The notes beneath the pieces were generated by a model that saw only the letters and a program-made list of their open reading frames with translations, did no database searches and was not told where the DNA came from. A stretch of 39,270 bases of DNA from Candidatus Nealsoniibacteriota bacterium (GTDB lineage Bacteria; Patescibacteriota; Minisyncoccia; Minisyncoccales; PWPS01), in contig PWEN01000034.1 of assembly GCA_003553505.1 (NCBI GenBank), positions 1 through 39,270 on the forward strand. Direction: 5' to 3'. A program made the translations under genes and the position numbers. The first letter of the stretch is position 1, and the number at the start of each line of letters is the position of its first letter. This document shows, one piece after another, positions 24,088 through 32,878 of the stretch.

Positions 24088-25115
24088 AGAAAAAAAGGAT
24101 CGCTATAAATGGTTTTGGGAGAATAGGAAGGGCCGTGTTTCGTAGAGTTATAAGAAGCCATCCCGACCTTGAGCTTGTTGCTATAAATGATCTTGCGGAC
24201 TCACAAACTCTTACGCATCTTCTTGCTCACGATTCTCTTTATGGCAGGTACGGGAAGCAGGTGAAAGAGCGCAAGGGTGATATTATGGTAGATGGAAAAA
24301 AAGAAGGTTCACAAGTAAAAGTTTTTTCAGAAAAAGATCCCGCAAACCTTCCCTGGAAAGAGTTAGAAGTGGATATAGTTCTGGAGTGTACAGGGTTGTT
24401 TCGTGATTTTGAGGGCTCGAAAAAGCATATTGAGGCGGGCGCCAAGAGGGTGATAATTTCAGCTCCCTCAAAAGATCCCGACAAGATATCGTCTTATATT
24501 TTGGGGGTGAATGCCTATCAGTTCAATCCGGAAAAAGATGACATTATTGACATGGGGTCTTGTACTACCAACTGTCTTGCTCCCATCATAAAAGCGGTGC
24601 ATGCAAATTATGGTGTTGTTAAGGGCTTTATTACTACTACGCACAGCTATACGGGAGATCAACGCTTACTTGATGCACCACATAAAGATCTTCGTCGTGC
24701 CCGTGCTGCGGCAATAAATATGGTTCCTACCACTACCGGTGCGGCACAAGCGATAGGAAGAGTAATGCCTGATTTGCAAGGGAAGCTTGACGGCATCGCT
24801 GTGCGCGTTCCTACTGCTACTGTTTCTCTTCTTGATCTGGTCGTGGAGGTTGAGAGAAAAACCACAAGAGAAGATTTAAACTATACTCTTAAAAGAGAGT
24901 CTGGCAAAGAGGAGTATCGCGGCGTTCTTGGGGTGGAGGATGCTCCCCTTGTCTCGTCTGACTATGTAGGCAACTACTTTTCTGCAGTGGTTGACTCCGA
25001 GTTTACGTCCGTGAAGGACAGTCTTGCCAAGGTGGTTGCTTGGTATGATAACGAGTGGGCTTATGCTTGTCGTCTCGCGGAGATGGCGCAACTTATTTCA
25101 AGTAAAACTGAGTAA
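24084..25115 (+). CDS. gap: glyceraldehyde-3-phosphate dehydrogenase
   Basis: This 343-residue phosphorylating GAPDH has the NAD-binding motif INGFGRIGR (8-16), INDLADSQTLTHLLAHDS and the catalytic SCTTNCLAP with C160. It continues with HSYTGDQRLLD (catalytic His), LRRARAAAINMVPTTTGAA, and WYDNEWAYACR near the C-terminus. The aspartate in NDLAD is typical of NAD-preferring enzymes. Length and motifs are normal. It links upper and lower glycolysis and can run in either direction. It is coupled to the glutaredoxin gene and followed after seven bases by acetyl-CoA synthetase. No phosphoglycerate kinase gene is in the window. Confidence 0.97.
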   Translation: MKKKRIAINGFGRIGRAVFRRVIRSHPDLELVAINDLADSQTLTHLLAHDSLYGRYGKQVKERKGDIMVDGKKEGSQVKVFSEKDPANLPWKELEVDIVLECTGLFRDFEGSKKHIEAGAKRVIISAPSKDPDKISSYILGVNAYQFNPEKDDIIDMGSCTTNCLAPIIKAVHANYGVVKGFITTTHSYTGDQRLLDAPHKDLRRARAAAINMVPTTTGAAQAIGRVMPDLQGKLDGIAVRVPTATVSLLDLVVEVERKTTREDLNYTLKRESGKEEYRGVLGVEDAPLVSSDYVGNYFSAVVDSEFTSVKDSLAKVVAWYDNEWAYACRLAEMAQLISSKTE

Positions 25116-25122
25116 TAAAATT

Positions 25123-27030
25123 ATGCACAAAAAAGAAAATCTTTATTATCCATCAGAAGAGGTAAAGAAAAACGCCAACATAAACAACGAAGAGGTTTAT
25201 AATAAAGGAGGGGAAGATCCCATCTCTTTTTGGGAAGAGAGAGCAAACGATATTGTTTGGAGGGAAAAGTGGAAGGAGTCTTTTTCTCACAACCCTCCTT
25301 ACTTCTCATGGTTTTCAGGTGGAAAGCTAAATATAACAGAGAGCTTTCTTGATGCAAACAAAGAAAGTGATAAGACCGCCGTTCTTTTTCTTCCGGAGCC
25401 GGAAGAGGAAGGAGAAAAGAAAATAAGCTACAAAGAGTTATATAAGGAGGTTAATCGTTTTGCTAACGCACTAAAAAGCGCGGGAGTAAAGAAGGGCGAT
25501 CCAGTGGGAATATATATGCCCATGATACCGGAGGCGGTAGTCGCCATGCTTGCTTGTGCACGAATAGGAGCGATGCACACCGTTGTTTTTTCTGCTTTTA
25601 GTTCTTCTGCCTTGCGAATAAGAATGCAAGATACATCCGCAAAGGTTCTTATTACCGCTGATGGTTACTATCGGGGAGGAAGGGTAAACAACTTAAAAGA
25701 AAGTGCAGATGAAGGAGTAAAAGAGACATCCATAGAAAAAGTTGTTGTTGCAAATAGAGTAAATAACGAGGTTTCTTTAAATGAAAAAGATGTTTGGTGG
25801 AGTGATTTTATAAAAGATCAACCGGATGAGCTTGAAGCACAAGAAATGGATAGCGAGGACCCTATGTTTATCCTTTATACTAGTGGATCGACAGGAAAAC
25901 CAAAGGGTGTGATACACACTTGTGGAGGATATGCCGTGCAAACCAAGGCAACAGCAAAGATGATATTTGATATGAAAGAAGATGATATTTTCTGGTCAAT
26001 GGCGGACATAGGATGGATAACGGGTCATACTTATACTGTTTATGCTCCACTCATTTGTGGTGCTACTATGGTTCTTTTTGAGGGAGTTCCAAACTGGCCG
26101 CAGGCTGACAGGTGGGCAAGTATAATAGATGACTACAAAGTAAGTATTTTCTATACAGCACCTACTGCTATACGCATGTTCAAGATGCAAACAAAGGAGG
26201 TTAAGAACGAACTTTCCAGTTTACGCATACTTGGATCTGTGGGAGAACCGATAGATGAAGTTTCGTGGGAGTGGTTTTTTAGGGAAGTAGGGAAGGAGAG
26301 ATGTCCCGTGGTTGATACTTGGTGGCAAACAGAGACAGGGGGGGTTCTTATAACTTCTCTTCCGGGGGTGGGACCGTTTAGGCCTACATTCACAGGCCGT
26401 CCTTTGCCGGGGGTAAAATTTGACATACTAGACAGCGAAGGAAACTCTGTTCCGGCAAACAAAGAAGGGGATCTTGTTATTATGCCTCCCTTCACTCCGG
26501 GGATGCTTAGAGGACTCTACAAAAATGAAGAGAAGTATATAAAAACTTACTTTACAGAGCACGGAGAAAGTATCTTTTATACTTCTGATACGGCTTACAA
26601 AGATGACAATGGATTAGTGCGTATCGTCGGCAGAGCGGATGACGTGATAAAGGTTGCCGGACACAGACTTACCACCGGTGAGCTTGAAAACGCTATAACA
26701 AAAAATGAGAGTGTTGCAGAGTGTGCCGTAGCAGGGATAAAGGACGAAATAAAAGGAGAGGTGCCTGTTGCTTTTCTAGTATTAAAGGAGGAGAGAGAGA
26801 AGGAGGAGTTACACGAAGAGATAGCGGAAAAGCTAAGAAAAGACATAGGACCCATTGCGCTTATAAAGAACATATACATCGTTTCTGATATTCCTAAAAC
26901 GCGCTCCGGAAAAATGATGAGACGTGTAATAAAGAAGCTCTTTACAGGAGAAGATCTTGGAGATCTTTCTACTCTCTCTAATCCGGAAAGTGTAGAGATA
27001 TTAAAAGAAGCAATAAAAAAAGATGAGTAA
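25123..27030 (+). CDS. acs: acetyl-CoA synthetase (AMP-forming)
   Basis: This 635-residue ANL-family enzyme activates acetate with ATP and CoA, releasing AMP and PPi. Visible parts are SFWEERANDIVWREKW (ACS N-terminal domain), the P-loop YTSGSTGKPKGVIHT (about 251), MADIGWITGHTY, the A5 motif DTWWQTETGG with the ACS-type Trp pair, SDTAYKDDNG, GRADDVIKVAGHRLTT, and the C-terminal RSGKMMRR with the catalytic K597. That lysine is the usual target of regulatory acetylation. I start at ATG 25123; the frame is open upstream from 25024, but that part overlaps gap and lacks homology. It overlaps the pyrophosphatase gene by eight bases, which fits removal of its product PPi. Confidence 0.94.
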   Translation: MHKKENLYYPSEEVKKNANINNEEVYNKGGEDPISFWEERANDIVWREKWKESFSHNPPYFSWFSGGKLNITESFLDANKESDKTAVLFLPEPEEEGEKKISYKELYKEVNRFANALKSAGVKKGDPVGIYMPMIPEAVVAMLACARIGAMHTVVFSAFSSSALRIRMQDTSAKVLITADGYYRGGRVNNLKESADEGVKETSIEKVVVANRVNNEVSLNEKDVWWSDFIKDQPDELEAQEMDSEDPMFILYTSGSTGKPKGVIHTCGGYAVQTKATAKMIFDMKEDDIFWSMADIGWITGHTYTVYAPLICGATMVLFEGVPNWPQADRWASIIDDYKVSIFYTAPTAIRMFKMQTKEVKNELSSLRILGSVGEPIDEVSWEWFFREVGKERCPVVDTWWQTETGGVLITSLPGVGPFRPTFTGRPLPGVKFDILDSEGNSVPANKEGDLVIMPPFTPGMLRGLYKNEEKYIKTYFTEHGESIFYTSDTAYKDDNGLVRIVGRADDVIKVAGHRLTTGELENAITKNESVAECAVAGIKDEIKGEVPVAFLVLKEEREKEELHEEIAEKLRKDIGPIALIKNIYIVSDIPKTRSGKMMRRVIKKLFTGEDLGDLSTLSNPESVEILKEAIKKDE

Positions 27031-27922
27031 GATAACAGTAATAGGTCACAAAAAAGCAGATACAGACTCTGTCGTGTCAGCAGTAGTTTTTTCTCGCTTT
27101 CTTTCTCGTGAAGGGAAAGATGCTTCTCCTGCGGTAGCAGGCAAGATAAACTCCGAAACCGAGTTTGTTTTTTCTCGTTTCAAGGAAGAAGTGCCTCCTT
27201 CTCTGGAAAATGTAGAGGGAGAAGCGTTCTTAGTGGATTATAATGAGCTGGCTCAAGGAGTGGCAGAAAACGTAATAGGAGTAATTGACCATCATCCTCT
27301 TGCGGGAATGAAAACGGAAAAAGCTATATTTTTTCGTGTTGAGCCCTTGGGAAGTACTGCAACGTTGATATATAAAATGATCAATGAAAAAGAAGATAAA
27401 TTAGACAAGGGCGATGCCTGCCTTCTTCTTTCCGCCATTATATCGGATACGTTAAACCTTACCTCTGCCACTACCACTAAAGATGACAAAGAAGCACTAA
27501 AAGAGCTTGCTGACATATCGGGAGAAGATGTGGAAGAGCTTTCAAGAGAGATGTTTGAGGCAAAATCGGATTTTTCGGGAATGACACTAAAAGAGGTTGT
27601 AAAGGCAGACATGAAGGAGTTTGAGTTTTCTGGCAAAAGAGTGGGTATAGCAGTTTGTGAAACTACTTCTACTTCCTTCTTTGAGGGCAAGAATATTATC
27701 GAAGTAGTGCAAGACATTAAAAAAGAGGAGGGGTATGATGCTTTCTTTTTTGGGATAGCGGACATAATAAAGCAAGAGATGTATCTTTATCCCGCGGAAG
27801 AAGAAGATGCACGTATCGCGCAGAAGGCCTTTGAGGCAGAAGACAGGGGAGAGTTTATGCTTCTTCCCGGAGTGACATCACGCAAAAGCCAGATAGTTCC
27901 TCCATTATCTAAAGTTTTTTAA
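27023..27922 (+). CDS. ppaC: manganese-dependent (family II) inorganic pyrophosphatase
   Basis: This 299-residue DHH-family enzyme hydrolyses PPi. The metal-binding motifs are GHKKADTDSV (H8, D12 and D14), VDYNE (normally VDHNE), the DHH motif in GVIDHHPLAG and the SDTLNLTSAT segment. The C-terminal DHHA2 domain carries the substrate motif RKSQIVPPL (family consensus RKKQVVPPL). No CBS insert is present. The gene is translationally coupled to acs, whose reaction it should pull forward. The VDYNE substitution is a mild oddity and should not remove a metal ligand. Confidence 0.93.
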   Translation: MSKITVIGHKKADTDSVVSAVVFSRFLSREGKDASPAVAGKINSETEFVFSRFKEEVPPSLENVEGEAFLVDYNELAQGVAENVIGVIDHHPLAGMKTEKAIFFRVEPLGSTATLIYKMINEKEDKLDKGDACLLLSAIISDTLNLTSATTTKDDKEALKELADISGEDVEELSREMFEAKSDFSGMTLKEVVKADMKEFEFSGKRVGIAVCETTSTSFFEGKNIIEVVQDIKKEEGYDAFFFGIADIIKQEMYLYPAEEEDARIAQKAFEAEDRGEFMLLPGVTSRKSQIVPPLSKVF

Positions 27923-27924
27923 AA

Positions 27925-30279
27925 ATGAAAAAATACACAATATCTTTATCAGATGTCGGAATAAAAGATCTTTCCCTTGTGGGAGGTAAGAACGGATCTC
28001 TAGGAGAGATGATAGGAGCGCTTTCCGATAAGGGCGTTTCTGTTCCCGGAGGATTTGCGGTTACTACAGACAGTTACTGGGAGTTTTTGAAGTACAACAA
28101 TCTTCTCGAGAAGCTTGAGGAAGTTCTTGAAAGTTATGATAGAAATGATACTAAGAGCCTTATTAAGACCGGTAAAAAGGCTAGGGACCTTATAATGAAA
28201 GGAAAGATGCCAGAAGAAGTTGATCAGGCGATAAGAAGCTCTTATCGTGAGATGTGTGAACAGTACGGAGAAGGCGTTAGCGTGGCAGTACGGTCTTCTG
28301 CGGTTTGCGAGGACGCTCCCGATGCTTCTTTTGCTGGTCAATTTGAGACATTTTTGAATATTTCCGGTGAAGAAGAGCTCTTGAGAGCGGTACATCTCTG
28401 CATAGCTTCTTCTTTTGGTGATAGGGTAATTGCTTATCGTGAAGAGAAAGGAGTTCCTCATCTTGATTTTGCGCTTTCTATGGGAGTGCAAAAAATGGTG
28501 CGCTCCGATCTTGCTTCTTCAGGAGTAATGTTTACTCTTGATACGGAGAGTGGGTTCCGGGGAACGGTCCTTATAAACTCTATATACGGAGTGGGAGAGA
28601 TGATCGTACAGGGAAGCGTTACTCCGGATGAGTTCTATGTTTTTAAGCCTACGTTAGAAGAGAACTATGACTCTATTATACGTAAAGACTTGGGAAGAAA
28701 GGATCGTAAGTATGTTTACAAGAAAGGAGGAGGACTTCGAGAAGAAAAGGTTGCCCAAGAAGACGCTATGCGTTTCTCAATTACCAACGAAGAGATATTA
28801 ACACTTGCCAGATGGGCGGTAAAAATAGAAGAGCACTATGAAAGGCCTCAGGATATCGAGTGGGCAAAAGATGGAGAGACGGGGGAGCTTTTCATTGTGC
28901 AGGCAAGGCCGGAAACAATCCACGCACCGCAAGAGAAAAACAGTTACAAGGAGTATAAAGTGGATGCAAAGGAAGATCCTATACTTACCGGCATAGCAGT
29001 AGGGGATAAAATAGGAACAGGAAAGGTAAAAGTTATAAAGAGCGTTGACGAGATGGACAAGTTCCAGAAAGGAGATATTCTTGTTACCGGGATGACGGAT
29101 CCGGACTGGGTGAGCATAATGCGCCTTGCTTCTGCTATAGTTACAGATGAAGGAGGGAAGACGGCGCACGCTTCCATTGTTGGAAGGGAGCTTGGCATTC
29201 CTACTATTGTAGGCACGGAAAAAGGAACACAAGTGTTAAAGGATGGTTCTGTTGTTACTGTTGATTGCACAGAGGGTCTTTATGGGAAAGTTTTTGAAGG
29301 AGAAGTTCCTTATGAAGTGGAGGAGTACAATCTTGAAGATATTCCCGAGACGCGCACCAAAGTCATGCTTAATTTAGGTACTCCGGAAACGGCTTTTCGT
29401 TCTTCTTTTCTAAAGGCGGGAGGAGTTGGTCTTGCAAGGCTGGAGTTTATTGTTGCCGAAAAGATACGCGTGCATCCACTTGCGCTTTATAACTACGATG
29501 AACTGAAGGACAAAAAACTGAAGAACAAGATAGCGGAGATTACCGTGGAGCATGATGATAAAAAAGAACACTTCATAAAAGAGCTTGCGGAAGGAGTAGC
29601 GCAGATCGCAGCCGCGTTTTATCCTAATGAAGTTGTTGTTCGTCTGTCTGACTTAAAAACGAACGAGTATCGGAACCTAGTAGGCGGGGATCTTTATGAA
29701 GGAAAGGAGTCTAATCCTATGATAGGATTTAGAGGCGCTTCACGCTATTTAGATAAAAGATTTTCTCCTGCTTTTAAGATGGAGTGTGAGGCGTTGAAGA
29801 GGGCAAGAGAAGTGTTTGGATTAAAGAATATATCTGTTATGATTCCTTTCTGCAGAGGCGTGGAAGAGGGGGTTTCTGTTAAAAATGAGATAAAATCCTT
29901 TTTAAGTGATGCTCCTGTATATATTATGGCGGAGATACCGGCAAACACTGTGCTTGTTGATCGCTTTAGTGAAGAGTTTGACGGATTTTCTATTGGAAGC
30001 AATGATCTTGCGCAACTTCTTTTGGGCGTGGACAGAGATAATGCTCAGCTCTCTAAAGGATATGATGAGAATCATGAGGCCGTAAGAAGGGTTATTTCCG
30101 AGTTTATTGCAAATGCGCATGGGCATGGAAAAAAAGTTGGCATATGCGGAGAAGCGCCTGCCATAATCCCGGGCTTTGTTGAGTTTTTAGTAGATAGCGG
30201 CATAGACTATATATCGGTTAATCCGGACTCTTTTGTGCAGACCATATTAAAAGTTGAAGAAAGAGAAAAGAATGTTTGA
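27925..30279 (+). CDS. ppsA: phosphoenolpyruvate synthase
   Basis: This 784-residue enzyme interconverts pyruvate + ATP and PEP + AMP + phosphate. The order is an N-terminal ATP-grasp domain (about 1-340; GGKNGSLGEM, VAVRSSAVCEDAPDASFAGQ and ERPQDIEWA), then the swivelling phosphohistidine domain with GGKTAHASIVGRELGIPTIV (H about 416). The PEP/pyruvate TIM barrel follows (about 470-775; NPMIGFRGASRY, MIPFCRG, GSNDLAQLLLGVDRD and the catalytic Cys in VGICGEAPA). The GGK and DPDWV features fit PEP synthase rather than phosphate dikinase. It starts three bases after ppaC and overlaps the sugar kinase gene by eight. In organisms without pyruvate kinase this enzyme can run towards pyruvate. Confidence 0.93.
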   Translation: MKKYTISLSDVGIKDLSLVGGKNGSLGEMIGALSDKGVSVPGGFAVTTDSYWEFLKYNNLLEKLEEVLESYDRNDTKSLIKTGKKARDLIMKGKMPEEVDQAIRSSYREMCEQYGEGVSVAVRSSAVCEDAPDASFAGQFETFLNISGEEELLRAVHLCIASSFGDRVIAYREEKGVPHLDFALSMGVQKMVRSDLASSGVMFTLDTESGFRGTVLINSIYGVGEMIVQGSVTPDEFYVFKPTLEENYDSIIRKDLGRKDRKYVYKKGGGLREEKVAQEDAMRFSITNEEILTLARWAVKIEEHYERPQDIEWAKDGETGELFIVQARPETIHAPQEKNSYKEYKVDAKEDPILTGIAVGDKIGTGKVKVIKSVDEMDKFQKGDILVTGMTDPDWVSIMRLASAIVTDEGGKTAHASIVGRELGIPTIVGTEKGTQVLKDGSVVTVDCTEGLYGKVFEGEVPYEVEEYNLEDIPETRTKVMLNLGTPETAFRSSFLKAGGVGLARLEFIVAEKIRVHPLALYNYDELKDKKLKNKIAEITVEHDDKKEHFIKELAEGVAQIAAAFYPNEVVVRLSDLKTNEYRNLVGGDLYEGKESNPMIGFRGASRYLDKRFSPAFKMECEALKRAREVFGLKNISVMIPFCRGVEEGVSVKNEIKSFLSDAPVYIMAEIPANTVLVDRFSEEFDGFSIGSNDLAQLLLGVDRDNAQLSKGYDENHEAVRRVISEFIANAHGHGKKVGICGEAPAIIPGFVEFLVDSGIDYISVNPDSFVQTILKVEEREKNV

Positions 30280-31210
30280 CGTAGTAACATTTGGCACGGC
30301 AACAAAGGACATCTTTTTACAGCCCAAAGAGTTCTCTTTGCGAGAAGAGCTTCTTTGTTTTACCTTAGGATCAAAAGTTCCTGCGGAAGATATAAATTTT
30401 AGCTCCGGAGGTGGTGGAACTAATGTGGCTGCAACTTTCGGAAAGCAAGGGTTTTCTGTTGCTTACTGTGGGATGGTGGGAGAGGATCACTCTGCTGAAA
30501 TGGTGTTGAGAGATTTGAAGAATTATGGCGTGGATTGCAGCATGATAAAAACTACTTCCGAAAAACCCACCAATCACTCTGTTACCATAAATATTCCCGA
30601 AAAGGATCGCACCATTCTTGTTTATCGTGGTGCTTCAGAGCTTTACAGCAAGATGCACGTTGATTTTCCTAGATTAAAAACGAGATGGATGTATCTTGCA
30701 CCCTTTTCTTCTCTTTCTCTTTTCTACTCTTTACTTGATTTTGCCGAAAAAGAGGGGATAAGAGTTATGATAAATCCCGGAAAAAAGCAAATAGAAGATG
30801 ATCAATTCAAGGATTACCTAAAAAAAGCGGAGATTGTTCTTTTAAATAGAGAGGAGGCTTCTCTTTTGATTGATGAAACCGAAGAGAGCAAGCTTGTGTC
30901 AGAAGTTCAATCTCTTTGTGGAGGAATTTCACTTATTACAAAAGGAAAAGAGGGCGTTGTTGCTTCTTCAGAAAAAGAGATCTATAGTACTGCCCCTAAG
31001 CCCGATGATGCTGTCGATCGTACCGGAGCAGGGGACTCTTTTGGGTCTGGATTTCTTTCTTGATATATGAGAACAGAAAGTATAGAAGAAGGGTTGATCT
31101 TTGGTGTTGCAAACTCTACTTCTTGCTTGCAAAAGGTGGGAGCAAAGAAAGGTCTTCTTGGGGAAAATGATGAGTTTGAAAGAGTTTATGTTGAAAGATC
31201 ATCTAAATAA
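30272..31210 (+). pseudogene. PfkB-family sugar kinase interrupted by in-frame TGA
   Basis: The frame from ATG 30272 encodes a ribokinase/PfkB-type kinase: MFDVVTFGTATKDIFL, FSSGGGGTNVAATFGKQGF, the LLNREEASLL segment and the anion-hole/catalytic motif DRTGAGDSFGSGFLS. TGA at 31061-31063 then stops it after 263 residues. The same frame continues from 31064 as YMRTESIEEGLIFGVANSTS, then QKVGAKKGLL, exactly the usual PfkB C-terminus, to TAA at 31210. At the TGA position relatives carry glycine (GFLAGY), so a single G-to-T change from GGA explains it. An ATG three bases after the stop (31067) could restart a 47-residue C-terminal piece. Sequencing error, recent pseudogene, split protein or readthrough are all possible. 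The substrate sugar cannot be told. Confidence 0.8.
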
Positions 31211-32033
31211 AGCAAGAGAAAGGGCGTTTGCCTTGGGGCAGTTCAACTTTTCCACCCTTGAACAACTACAAGGCATAATGCTTGCCTCAAAAGAACTATC
31301 CGCTCCGCTTATCTGTGGAACATCCAGCGGGGAGGTTGATTTTTTAGGTGTTGCTGAGGCCGCTTCTCTTGTTTCCATAATGCGAGAAAAGATGAACGTT
31401 CCCGTTTTTTTGAACCTTGATCACGGAAGAGACTTGGAGACCATAAAAAAGGCAATAGAGTGTGGTTATGACGCTGTACATTTTGATGGTTCTCACTTAC
31501 CAATGGAAGAGAATATAGAGATTACAAAAAAAGTGGTCTTAGAGGCTCACAAAAAAGGGGTGTTGGTGGAAGGAGAGGTTGGGAAAATGAAGGGAGAATC
31601 TACTCTGCACGACACTCCCGCAGAGAAACCTACCTTGACTTCTATGGAAAAAATTGTTAAATTTACCAAGGAGACGGAGGTTGATAGCATAGCTCTCGAC
31701 GTTGGTAGCGTTCATGGAATTTATGCTGATGCACCCGTTATTGATTTTGATCGTATAGAAAAAGCGAAGAACGAAACAGGCTGTTTTATAGTGCTTCATG
31801 GCGGTTCAGGAGTTGAAGAGAAAGACATGAGGGAAGGCATAAAAAGGGGAGTGGTGAAGGTGAATGTTAATACAGAACTACGTGCCGTTTGGAGGGATGC
31901 GCTTTACAGAGAAATGACTGAGAACAAAAAAGAGATAGTTCCGTACAAGATCCTTCCTGCCGCAAGAGAAGCCACAAGAGAAAAAGTAAAAAAAATGATA
32001 AAATTATTTTCTTATGAAAAAGGTAATATTTGA
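31170..32033 (+). CDS. class II fructose-bisphosphate aldolase family protein
   Basis: This 287-residue Zn-dependent aldolase of the FbaA/GatY/KbaY family cleaves or forms a ketose bisphosphate. Seen are SLKEFMLKDHLNKARERAFA then LGQFNFST, the Zn/catalytic region FLNLDHGRDLETIKKAIECG, FDGSHLPMEENI, VEGEVGKMKGE, the Zn His in SVHGIY, the Zn/phosphate region LHGGSG and KVNVNTELR. Start: ATG 31170 (or 31167) preserves the usual MSLKEF opening and has GGGG a few bases upstream; the upstream frame from 31101 lies inside the kinase gene. It overlaps the kinase 3' end by about 40 bases and ferredoxin by 20. Fructose-1,6-bisphosphate is the likely substrate because of the glycolytic neighbours, but tagatose bisphosphate is not excluded. 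Confidence 0.88.
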   Translation: MSLKEFMLKDHLNKARERAFALGQFNFSTLEQLQGIMLASKELSAPLICGTSSGEVDFLGVAEAASLVSIMREKMNVPVFLNLDHGRDLETIKKAIECGYDAVHFDGSHLPMEENIEITKKVVLEAHKKGVLVEGEVGKMKGESTLHDTPAEKPTLTSMEKIVKFTKETEVDSIALDVGSVHGIYADAPVIDFDRIEKAKNETGCFIVLHGGSGVEEKDMREGIKRGVVKVNVNTELRAVWRDALYREMTENKKEIVPYKILPAAREATREKVKKMIKLFSYEKGNI

Positions 32034-32238
32034 GAGAGAAAAATGTATAGGGTGTGGAAGTTGCACCTTTGCATGCCCTGATTACTGGGAAATGGGGGAG
32101 GACGGAATGTCCAATCTCAAGGGTGGTAAAAAAAATGAGGAAACAGGCAATATAGAGCTTGATGTTGAAGAGGTCGGTTGTAATAAAGAAGCGGAAGAAG
32201 GATGTCCCGCTCTTTGTATTCATATTAAAGAAGAGTAA
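32014..32238 (+). CDS. single-cluster [4Fe-4S] ferredoxin
   Basis: This 74-residue low-potential electron carrier has C11, C14 and C17 in KCIGCGSC and C64 in EGCPALC as likely ligands of one [4Fe-4S] cluster. C21 and C56 match the disulfide pair known from Pyrococcus/Thermotoga-type ferredoxins; C68 is extra. The middle (DYWEMGEDGMSNL) is the usual linker in place of a second cluster. The first 20 bases lie inside the aldolase gene, so translation is probably coupled. It could serve a pyruvate:ferredoxin oxidoreductase encoded elsewhere or the TrxR-like flavoprotein upstream; both are inference. Confidence 0.9.
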   Translation: MKKVIFEREKCIGCGSCTFACPDYWEMGEDGMSNLKGGKKNEETGNIELDVEEVGCNKEAEEGCPALCIHIKEE

Positions 32239-32239
32239 A

Positions 32240-32869
32240 ATGATAAAATTATCTGCGAAAGTACGTCAAGAGAAGCCGCATAGATTGCGCAAGGAGGGTC
32301 GTATACCGGCTGTGGTTTATGGGTATAACCAAGAAAACACACCCCTTTCTGTAGATGAAAGGGAGTTTATGAGAGTTTATAAAAAAACAGGAGAGAGTTC
32401 TCTTATCTCTCTTGATACGGAAAAAGGGAAATCTGTAGTTCTTGTCTATGACATGCAAGAGGAGCCCATGAGCGGGCGAGTTATGCATGTGGATTTCTAT
32501 CAGCCTAATATGAAAGAGAAGGTTGAGGCAGAGATTCCCATTGTCTTTAAGGGAGAGTCTCCCGCTGTAAAAGATATGGATGGCACTCTTGTAAAGAGCA
32601 TGTCGGAAGTTACGGTAAGCGCCCTTCCTCAAAATCTTCCAAGTGAGCTAGAAGTTGATATAGGAAAGCTGGAAAGTTTTGATGACGTAATAAAAGTAGA
32701 GGACATAGAAATCCCTGAGGGTGTAGAGATCATAAATGAACCTGACTGGACGGTTGCTATGGTTTCCACTCCTGAGAATGTGGAAGAGCAACTAGAGAAG
32801 TCAATCGATGAATCTGTTGGCGAGACTGAAATTGAAAAAGAAGAAGAAGAGGAAGAGGGAGAGGAGTAA
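32240..32869 (+). CDS. rplY: 50S ribosomal protein L25 (CTC/TL5 type)
   Basis: This 209-residue protein of the large subunit binds 5S rRNA. The N-terminal L25 domain (1-90) shows KVRQEKPHRLRKEGRIPAVV, VYGYNQENTPLSVDEREF and MSGRVMHVDFYQ. The C-terminal TL5/CTC beta domain (about 95-185) has VEAEIPIVFKGESPAVKDMD then LPSELEVDI, and the chain ends in a poly-Glu tail. ATG 32240 follows the ferredoxin stop by one base and begins at the family start; the longer frame from 32159 lies inside ferredoxin. Its placement with carbon-metabolism genes rather than pth is unusual. Confidence 0.94.
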   Translation: MIKLSAKVRQEKPHRLRKEGRIPAVVYGYNQENTPLSVDEREFMRVYKKTGESSLISLDTEKGKSVVLVYDMQEEPMSGRVMHVDFYQPNMKEKVEAEIPIVFKGESPAVKDMDGTLVKSMSEVTVSALPQNLPSELEVDIGKLESFDDVIKVEDIEIPEGVEIINEPDWTVAMVSTPENVEEQLEKSIDESVGETEIEKEEEEEEGEE

Positions 32870-32878
32870 TCTTAATTT

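Noticed and set aside
25024-25122. Upstream start for acetyl-CoA synthetase
   Set aside because: This segment lies inside the 3' end of gap in another frame and has no homology to the family; ATG 25123 follows the gap stop by seven bases.
31101-31169. Upstream start for the aldolase
   Set aside because: The 5' part overlaps the kinase C-terminal frame and gives a non-homologous leader; the family start MSLKEF is at 31170.
30272-31210. UGA read as glycine (code 25, as in Absconditabacteria and Gracilibacteria)
   Set aside because: TGA is the natural stop of many genes here (for example at 1776, 10835, 19408, 20265, 24085, 32031, 37492 and 38754), often within ATGA overlaps. All other long genes lack internal TGA. 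One site cannot support recoding of the whole genome.
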